Below are positions 19,394-26,349 of a stretch of DNA of 26,349 nt, one piece after another. The DNA comes from Chloromonas sp. AAM2 (Eukaryota > Chlorophyta > Chlorophyceae > Chlamydomonadales > Chlamydomonadaceae), in the NCBI GenBank assembly GCA_004335635.1, contig QAXH01006535.1:1-26349 (forward strand), written 5' to 3'. The notes under the pieces are model-generated. The model ran no database searches and was not told the DNA's origin. It was given only the letters and a program-made list of their open reading frames with translations. A program made the translations under genes and the position numbers. Every line of letters begins with the position of its first letter. Position 1 is the stretch's first letter.

Positions 19394-21042
19394 ATGGCTA
19401 GCATCAGTCGCTTGGCCGTCGTTTCAGCTGTGTTTGCTGCCTTGCTGCTGTCGCTGACAGCGCACCTTCCGTTGGGTAAGCTCATTGCCGCCACAAGGCA
19501 CTTTGCAGGGGTTGAGTGAGGCACTCCACGTGGTGTGATGGCGCACGCGCAACGACATTCCCGTTCGTTCGCGCACTGATCACGACTGCCAAGTGCGCGC
19601 CCTGTGCGCTGCCGCCGTTTCTAGCTGGGGTGCAACATGCAGCTTCACGCTTGCCGCGGCACTTGAGACGTGCGCGTGCACTCTGAGCCGTACCTATCGC
19701 CGTGCACAACAACACGATGTGAGAATCATGATCTGGGAGATCTCATCCATGCGCCTGGCAGGTCGGGTTTGTCACACAGTACTGGCCACCAGTCCTGGCA
19801 TCTAAGTCTAAAGCTTTCCTTCCTGTGTACTTGTACTTGCACGCATGTGGACGCCCTAGCCACAGCTTCGTACCTAACAACCAGGTGAGTCATCCGCACC
19901 CATGGTGGCTGTCTGCTCCCAGCCATCCATCATCCACAGTGCATTTTGAAAAGGCTGTGAGTGCAGAATTCGTTTGACTCACAATTCGGGAGTCGTCCTT
20001 TATAGCCTGTTTGCAAGGCATCACAATCACACTAAATCCAAGGCATCAGAACTTTCCAGCTGTGCTCCTACAGTTTTGTTTTCTTTCTTTGGCAGCCTTT
20101 TGTAGCTGCCACTGTCACTGTGCAAGATTTGTCGCTCCAAGACAGACAATGGGACAAGCATGTGAGCTAGTTCATGCAAACATGCAGAATATTGAACACA
20201 GCCAGAACACAGCTGCCAAGTATCCAACATAATAGAAGTCCTTGTGTACGTTGAACTGTGAGCCTGCTGTCTGGTCATGTTTTCTGCGATTGGTCCATGC
20301 TGCAAAAAAAAGACATTTGCCAGTTCTGGGACAATGCTTGTGTGTCTCACGGTTCCACTGGGTTTGCTCCGAAGTGGGAGATATTGAGGGCGCTTCTTGG
20401 CCCGCTTCTTGGCCCGCTTTCTTCTTGATGCGGGGGTGGACGGGGAGGGTGTCATCTTGTTCTGTCCTGAAGCTGCGAGTTCGCGTAATTTGTGGACCTC
20501 TCGGTGACATCTCGAGAGCCTACCATTTTTGCTGCACTTGAGCATCAGATGCACATTGGACACATTGGACACACATTGGACAGATGGTGACAATACTGGC
20601 ATACCTGGTGCAGACGTGTTGCGCTTTTCCAATGACAAGGAGTGCTTGTCTAAAAGCTGTTGTCTGTATGTTCTGTTGTGTGGGTTTGTCGGGCACCTGG
20701 TTGGTATACTCTGTGTGGCCTGGCCTTAGGACCTGTGACATCAGTACTCACACTGATCAGTAAAAGTTAACCCTTTTAACACTGGCTCCAGTGCAGTTCT
20801 TGGAAATTGTCACAGAACTAAAGAGGGCACATCTAATGATTTTGGCAACAATCAAGGCAAAGCCTGAGGCCTAAAAAGCGTGTTTGAAAAAACCTGAAGG
20901 TCTCTTTAGACAGAGCCTAGATGCTCAGTAACAATGCTGCTTTCTCTTGCATGCTTTGCAGGACAACATTGTACACATCATTGAGCATGTGCTGTTTCCG
21001 TTCAACGTCACTGGAGGGAATGATGACCGTGACGACGATTGA
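19394..21042 (+). pseudogene. Second FAS1 gene, first, micro and last exons kept, middle apparently lost
   Basis: Exon 1 at 19394-19475 (MASISRLAVVSAVFAALLLS, then LTAHLPLG) matches the signal-peptide exon of the first FAS1 gene and ends at the same phase and donor (G|GTAAGC). A 19-nt microexon at 19866-19884 encodes FVPNNQ in place of FAPNND, with an AG before it and GTGAGT after it. The last exon at 20962-21042 gives DNIVHIIEHVLFPF and an acidic end (GGNDDRDDD). An in-frame ATG at 19373 would lengthen the N-terminus. I could not find counterparts of exons 4 and 6. The only candidates for other exons are weak: SFTLAAALE at about 19640 and a fragment like GITITLN near 20013. The gene is probably broken, though a rearranged functional form is possible. 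Confidence 0.7.
20304..20335. repeat. Dispersed A-run plus TTTGCCAGTTCTGGGACA motif, copy 3
   Basis: Eight A, then gaca, then tttgccagttctgggacaatg. It lies in the large gap of the second FAS1 gene where middle exons should be. Confidence 0.75.
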
Positions 21043-21075
21043 AAAACAACGTATACAACTGCAGTGATTGATTTG

Positions 21076-21722
21076 TTACATCAGGGAAGCCGTCAAAGGA
21101 AACGGGGCGGGTTGCGTACCGCCCTGACCTACCCTGAGCAAGAAAGCAGAAGAAAGGCAGGAACAAAGGCAGAAATTAGCCCAAAGACAGGAAAGGCAGG
21201 AACGAACAAGGCAGAAAGGAAGGCAACCAGCCACGAAAAACAGGAACAGAGCACAGAAGGCTGGGAGTGCCTTTTGTTGCCATGGGTTCTGCCTCCGTTC
21301 TTGCTGTCTCCTTCCTGCTCTGGGGGTAAAGGATTGGCGTTCAGGGGTGGTTGGTCCAATCGTGCAGGGGGCAGCATGCGCTTCACTGTGGTGGGCAGGG
21401 CGGGGGCAGCACCTCCCTCGCGCACCCATTGCAACCATTGACTTGAGTCAATGATTGAGTCAATGTAGAGTATCGCACCCCCACCCGCCTCCCCCCCGAA
21501 CAATGCTGCACATGTAAGGCGTGCCCGAATTGTGGAAGAAGAACTTGGGTTATGAGCATTGGGTTATGAGCATTGGTGGGCGGCCTTCAAAGTGAACTGT
21601 TTTGTCGCCGGGTGACGGCAGGGTTTTCGGGCAGCCCAACACAAACTTTGAACTTCTTTCTCAGGGTAGGTCAGGGCGGTACACATTCTGCCCCGAGTCA
21701 TGTGACGGCTTCCCTGATGTAA
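21076..21722. mobile_element. 647-bp element with about 70-bp terminal inverted repeats
   Basis: The left end 21076-21146 and the right end (about 21655-21722, reversed) both start ttacatcagggaagccgtca and share accgccctgacctaccctga. The interior has AGGCAGGAACAAA-type repeats and a GC-rich tract but no transposase. This is the layout of a non-autonomous DNA transposon or foldback element. It starts 33 bp after the stop codon of the second FAS1 gene. Single units of the same terminal sequence lie at 13248 and 13356. Confidence 0.75.
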
Positions 21723-22487
21723 AATTGCCTCGAAAGCAATGCTGAGCGTCAGCGATGACCTGCTTCAGTGATGGGGAGTATGTCAAGCTGTTGCAGACGT
21801 AGTTAATTGACAATCAGTACAGTTGTTGGAGGCATACAGTTGGTTTGGCCCAGCCTGTGCTGAATCGCGCATGTTCAGGCACAATTAGTTGCGCTAAGGA
21901 GCAACAGTTGGCACTGCCGTAGTCAATGATTGTTTGGTCAAGGACACATGCATGCCAACACAAACTGAATGCTGCATGGACCATGCAATCACTAGTGCCC
22001 AAGATCCGTTTCTCTTGGCATGTTGGATTGACAGCAAGCTGGGATGTTAATTTCTTTCTTACATTCCTATGGGGTATGACTCATCATACCGTATGAGCGA
22101 GTGAGATGAAGCACAACACCTACGCCTTTGGCACAGGCTGACGAACAGCAATTGTAGCAAATGTTGTCCAAGCAGTCCAGCCAGATAATTTACCATCCTG
22201 CTTCCAAGTGTCCACTCTTCAGTGTCATCTTCTCTCACCTACAAGTCGTCCAATAAAGAAGTGACAGGTCTGTCACACTAAGGTGAAACTGAATGCATAG
22301 CTTCGTCAAATGCAGACGGACTGCCCAAGAATTGCAGGCAAAAGGGCCAATACCCAGACAGGGTGCAAAAATGAGTACAGGCACATGTTGAGAAACCTCA
22401 TGTGGTTTGAGTTGTAAACAAAAAGCCGACCTTCGCTGCCCTGATCGTTGATGCCGTGTCAGTTGCTAGCATTTAATGTATCCTGTT
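21723..22487. other. Intergenic region, no gene recognised
   Basis: Only short open frames. A 7-bp stem with 4-nt loop (ggtatga ctca tcatacc) sits at 22073-22090; at this size it may be chance. The region presumably includes the 3' UTR of the minus-strand gene ending at 22488. Confidence 0.5.
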
Positions 22488-25294
22488 CTACTCATCGATT
22501 TGCTCCAGAGGAAATGTGACATCCGTCTCTTGTTCTGCTTGCCCGCGTGCCGCCGGTGCCTGTTCCTCCTCCACCGTGATTTCACCCATGTCACTAAACT
22601 CGGATAGACCGCTTGGGTCATGCAGAACCCATGTCCAGGGCTCGTCCACGTCCAGCAGCTTGTTTAGCTGCTCCACACACTCCATAATTTTGATCCTGCA
22701 AGGACAGGGCGTACGGACATGCGAGAGTTCCGGTGATGCCTATGCTGGAGCAGGCACACCGGCACAACACCATCACACTGCATGCCTCTGACTCCTTCAT
22801 GAAAATCATTCCCCATCGTGCACAGTCAGTAGGATCGCCAGTACAAACAGCACAGCATGTTCACATGCTGTTGGCAGGTCCACCCTCCCATTGCAGTCAT
22901 AATCACAGCTGCAACCCATGCCCTGTGCTACATGGCCTCACACCCTCCCCCGAACTCCCCCCGCCAATCCCCCCATGCCCTGTGCTGCTCTCACTTGTGA
23001 TCGTCAATGAGCCCGCTGCCCGCTGTCCGCACGTGCGTCCCGAGGTTGAAGATGGCACTGCTGATGATGTTGTAGATGCTGTCAATCTTGCGCTTGCCGT
23101 CAGCTGAGATCTCAAACTCTAGCTCAGGAATTTCCACTCTGCAAATTGTAGCAAAAATCCAAGGCACCGTCTTTCTTTGGAAACACAAACCAATAAGCAG
23201 TGACAACACATGATGTGAGTTTCATACCTGCCTGGCCAGCAGTGCGATCATCTGCCCAACACAAACAACAACGAGAACACCTGGGCAAAGGTCATACAAA
23301 AACACAAACACAAACAATGACCTAGGTAGCTCGCCCGGACCAGCACTGCAGTATGCCATGGGCGGTATGCAGTCTGCCTTGGAATGCTTGATGACTTCTG
23401 GCCACAAGAGTCACGCACAGCTCCAATCTCACAAACCAGAAATGCTGCACAAGAGCACTACCATGCTATTAACATGCTCTAAACTGTTCCTTGTCCACTT
23501 GTTTTTAGCTGTCGCATGTTTGCAGTCCATGCACATAGGCACATGTACAGCACACGGCTGTCCGGTGACCCATCCTCACCGTGCATGCGGGCTCTTGAGG
23601 CAAACGTTCCATAGCTGATCTCGGTCCATGACTCGCAGGGTCATCTTCTTGGCACACCACTGCTCCACAGGCAACTCAGGCTTCAAACGAATGACCTGCA
23701 CACAGGCCAACCCATTTGGAACAATAGTGAAAGTAAATGCGTGGGATTTCAATGGCAGTGTGTACGACCCAACCCAGTGCGATAGACAAATGTATTGGGC
23801 GTGAACGTACGTACTGGTTCGTTGTCAGGACACCTGCCTTGCAAGCAACAATGCTGGGCTGAGCACCAGGGCAGCCTTTAAAAGGGAGCAATCACTAACA
23901 GCATGGTGAAAGCAAACTTACCAGGTTAGAGCTAGACTCTTCTTAAAAGGCAGCATACCAGCGGCCAGGTCAAAAGTTTGAAGTCAATAGAGTTCTCCAC
24001 GGTCTGTTCCCAGGTCATCTCTTCGACTACTTGGCATGATTCCGAGTTCAGCTTACCATCTGTCAACTGCATGGGTGGCTTTGCTGCCGTAGAGGCAAAA
24101 CAGCACATGATTTGAGCACAAGTTGCAACCATTGATTCATTTACGTGCGTCAAACGAGGTGTGCGGACAGGATAGTGGCTCGACGGGTGACAACCACCAT
24201 TAATATTGCGGTGTGTCGCAATCCTCTTCACTTGTAGGTTAGACGGGTTGAAGTCCCTCCCCTCATGGGAGTCACTCACCACTCTCCCTTTGTCGTCCAC
24301 CTTGGACTCTATGTGTGGCATGACCTGGATGAAGTCCTCAAAGGTGCCGTGCAATGCATCCTCAAACTCTGGCATGTCCTCGTAACTGCATGGCGCAAGG
24401 CAACCATGGAATGCATCAGACGGATTGGGGTGCAAGCAGAGGCGCATTGAAGCCTGCAGTATGTAGTGCAAACCAAGTAATGCACATGCAACCCCATGTC
24501 TGGGCGTCATGAGTTGTGCAATTCTGCTGCCTTCGTTCAATGCATGGCGTCAGGCTGGTGAGGCATTGCGCAGTAAAAGGCTGACATACTGTGGTACTGT
24601 CCTACACAGTTACGCACTGCAGTACGCTGAAACACAGGGCAAGACCCCGTGCTGGGCTCTGTCTGACATGGGCTGGATTGCTGTGCGCCAAACAACGCAT
24701 CACGCCTGTCCCCATACGCTGGTGATGCGAAGCATTTAAACCACCCCACCACCGCATGTGTGCTGGTACCATGTGAGGTAATGCAAGCAATGAAGTAATG
24801 CAGCCATGAGCTGTGAATCAGGTCTAAGCGCCGTTGTCAGGTAGAGCTGAACCTCAACACTGGGGTGAAGTTCTGAGGTAAAGTGTGATTATCTGGCATT
24901 TTGTAGATGACCATGCATCACAGAGTGCCCAGGGCTGTAGAAAAGCAGCCATAGTCCACTTACCCGAGATCGTGGCGAAGCCAGCTTCCTGCGGCTTCCG
25001 CTGTGACCCACTCTGCAGGGGTTTGGCGAAGCAGCTGCAAGGTGGCATGCAGCAGGCACATGCTCTGAAGGACCAACGTACACGGCTGCTTAGACAGTTT
25101 TAATAACATGGCTAATGACACATAACGCTTGGTTGCAGATGGTGGTGTGTGGTACTGTATGACGTGGTCAGGCCGGGCCTCAGTGGTGTGCTGCTGCTCA
25201 CCTCCTCAAGCTCTTCCAGTAATCGCTCCACCTCTTGATGGCTCATATCAATCTTGAAGTTCTGGCCCACATTAGTGTTCACAGGGCGACCCAT
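22488..25294 (-). CDS. Protein with C-terminal ZPR1-type domain, zinc fingers not seen
   Basis: Exons on the minus strand: 25294-25202, 25034-24964, 24385-24280, 24066-23959, 23875-23834, 23695-23580, 23138-22995, 22695-22488; phases agree, about 295 residues. The C-terminal half resembles the alpha/beta domain that follows each zinc finger in ZPR1, an EF1A-binding protein: KKMTLRVMDRDQL, then LKSPHARVEIPELEFEI, then KIMECVEQLNKLLDVDEPW and VLHDPSGLSEF. The N-terminal half (SHQEVERLLEELEEQLLRQ, GYEDMPEFEDALHGTFEDFI) is not recognised. The CxxC zinc fingers of true ZPR1 are not found in this model. The exon 4 acceptor (24068-24067) has a weak pyrimidine tract, so the middle is the least certain part. 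The acidic tail ends at 22488. Confidence 0.68.
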
Positions 25295-25663
25295 TCTCCT
25301 GGCGTCTAGAAGGTGTTACTCTCAGGCGACGGCGACACCAAATAGCAGGCGTCTTTGCGCTGCTGTGATATATCGTATGGCAGTTGGTTCCTGAATGTAC
25401 CGCGTGGCTGAAGGCACCCGGGTAGCAACGCGATGAGCGGCCGTTGTGGTTACGTGATAAACCGGCGCAACCGCCAACGGCCTTCCGCACATTCTACTGG
25501 TCTCTCCCAGCTGAGCTGCTCCGCATGAAAATATCAGCACAAGCGCTCACAAACTGCGGATTTGTACGCAGTGCTAATCAGCAGTTTTCTTGACCACAGT
25601 GTTGATAGGCAGGCTCCCTCTCATCTCATCTTCTGCATTACATGCCCTGGGTCTTCTGGAGAG
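25295..25663. promoter_or_regulatory. Divergent intergenic region between ZPR1-like and cyclin H-like genes
   Basis: 369 bp separate two start codons that face away from each other, so both promoters must be here or overlap. A tgatatat block near 25365 is AT-rich but too weak to call a TATA box. Confidence 0.5.
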
Positions 25664-26256
25664 ATGTCCTTTGCCGAATCGACTCACAAAGCGAGGTGGC
25701 TCTTCTCAGCAACTGACCTAGTGAGCCTGGTTCCACTGGCAGACCATGCAGCCTTCCCCATGCGACCTGCAGCATACTAGCATGCAGCAAGCACATGAGC
25801 AAATGCAAAAACGATTGCAGGCTGGGCAATCAGCGTTTGAACGTAGCCACAGAGCCAAGGAGTTGTGTGTTGTAGCAGCAACATAAGTTGTGTGTGGGTT
25901 CTGCAGTCTTGATGGGAAGGGCCAATTGGGATCACAAACCCAGACAAAACCTGTTCATATTTGTTCTTCATCTCACTGGTCCTTCCGTCATTGCTCTCGC
26001 AGGCCCGCATTCGGTCGGAGTTGCATGCAGCAGCCCTTGCCATTGATGAGCCATCAGAAAGCCACTTGGATAAGAAGCCTAATCTAGCCCTTGACGCAAC
26101 CACCCAGCAACCTCAAGGTGTGCCTCATCAGAATGCCTTCGCCAAGCGATGCCATCATGACATGCACTGAATATGTTTTTTTGCCAGACGTGCCATTGGC
26201 GTCAGGGTCTAGACATGATCTGCCTGGCAAACCTCTTCAGCTGCGGCACCGCCTCT
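25664..26256 (+). CDS. Probable cyclin H, first three exons, rest outside window
   Basis: Cyclin H is the regulatory subunit of the CDK-activating kinase and part of TFIIH. Exons: 25664-25720, 26003-26117, 26188-26256, joined by GT-AG introns with matching phase; the third ends at a GTGAGT donor in phase 1. The N-terminus reads FAESTHKARWLFSATDL, then ARIRSELHAAALAIDEP. This matches the family's opening pattern of STxxxxWxF followed by a basic helix. The later part (DATTQQPQ, LPGKPLQLRHRL) is less characteristic, and the cyclin boxes lie beyond the right edge. The start was chosen because the family signature begins within five residues of this ATG. The short N-terminal match leaves real doubt. 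Confidence 0.5.
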
Positions 26257-26276
26257 GTGAGTGCCATGATGGCACA

Positions 26277-26349
26277 TGAGTGAGTGAGTGAGTGAGTGAG
26301 TGAGTGAGTGAGTGAGTGAGTGAGTGAGTGAGTGAGTGAGTGAGTGAGT
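26277..26349 (+). repeat. (TGAG)n tetranucleotide microsatellite
   Basis: At least 18 perfect TGAG units run to the window edge, in the intron after the third cyclin H-like exon. The array begins about 20 bp inside the intron, and its unit resembles the donor sequence GTGAGTG. Confidence 0.97.

Noticed and set aside
20027..20638. 203-codon open frame on the minus strand with a Lys/Arg-rich stretch
   Set aside because: The basic stretch comes from a tandem cttcttggcccg-type repeat, no domain is seen, and it overlaps the FAS1 pseudogene gap and a dispersed repeat.
21076..21503. Open frames of 120-125 codons on both strands in the TIR element
   Set aside because: No transposase motif is present, and the composition follows the GC-rich and AGGCAGGAAC repeat content.
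23222..23407. Minus-strand frame that looked like an extra exon of the ZPR1-like gene
   Set aside because: Exon 6 (ending 23580, phase 2) joins exon 7 (starting 23138) exactly, giving the continuous family motif HARVEIPELEFEI. The intervening frame would break it.
1..26349. CRISPR arrays, rRNA, tRNA, bacterial operons or viral genes
   Set aside because: None were seen. Repeats here are diverged direct or inverted duplications without regular spacers, and every recognised gene is eukaryotic and intron-bearing.

Overview
The window is nuclear DNA of a eukaryote, most likely a green alga (Chlorophyta). The basis is a set of genes cut into many short exons with GT-AG introns, base composition near half GC, peroxisomal and secreted protein families, a Ty1/copia retrotransposon remnant and many short dispersed and inverted repeats. 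There is no bacterial operon structure. I cannot name the genus from this sequence. All gene models below were built by hand by matching exon phase and splice sites to family signatures; none has transcript support.

Layout. (1) 241-4647, minus strand: ten exons of a peroxisomal acyl-CoA oxidase whose 3' end lies left of the window. (2) 4648-5053: divergent intergenic region. (3) 5054-9215, plus: a ten-exon multi-pass membrane protein of the drug/metabolite or nucleotide-sugar transporter type. Its intron 1 carries an inverted, full-length copy of exon 2. (4) 10489-12799, plus: a secreted single-domain fasciclin (FAS1) protein in seven exons, one of them a 19-nt microexon. (5) 13248-14796: repeat units, a broken copia integrase and a decayed copy of a proline-rich, NLS-tailed ORF. 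(6) 14797-16260: repeat-rich DNA with a diverged 146-bp array. (7) 16264-17883: poorly understood ORFs; the last, at 17032-17883, is the better preserved relative of the decayed tail at 14364-14796. (8) 19016-19374: a near-perfect 359-bp palindrome directly upstream of a second FAS1 gene (19394-21042) that keeps its first exon, microexon and last exon but seems to have lost the middle. (9) 21076-21722: a 647-bp element with terminal inverted repeats of about 70 bp. (10) 22488-25294, minus: an eight-exon protein with a ZPR1-type alpha/beta domain. (11) 25664 onward, plus: the first three exons of a probable cyclin H, cut off by a tetranucleotide microsatellite at the right edge.

The genes do not form an obvious pathway. 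Two pairs are divergent with gaps under 410 bp (oxidase/transporter and ZPR1-like/cyclin H-like) and may share promoters. The strongest theme is local duplication: a FAS1 tandem pair, two independent long inverted duplications at genes (one of an exon, one of a 5' flank), both about 86 % identical between arms, and several small tandem duplications at splice sites or in introns. The two hairpins are the best candidates for an undescribed regulatory feature, for example hairpin-derived small RNA.
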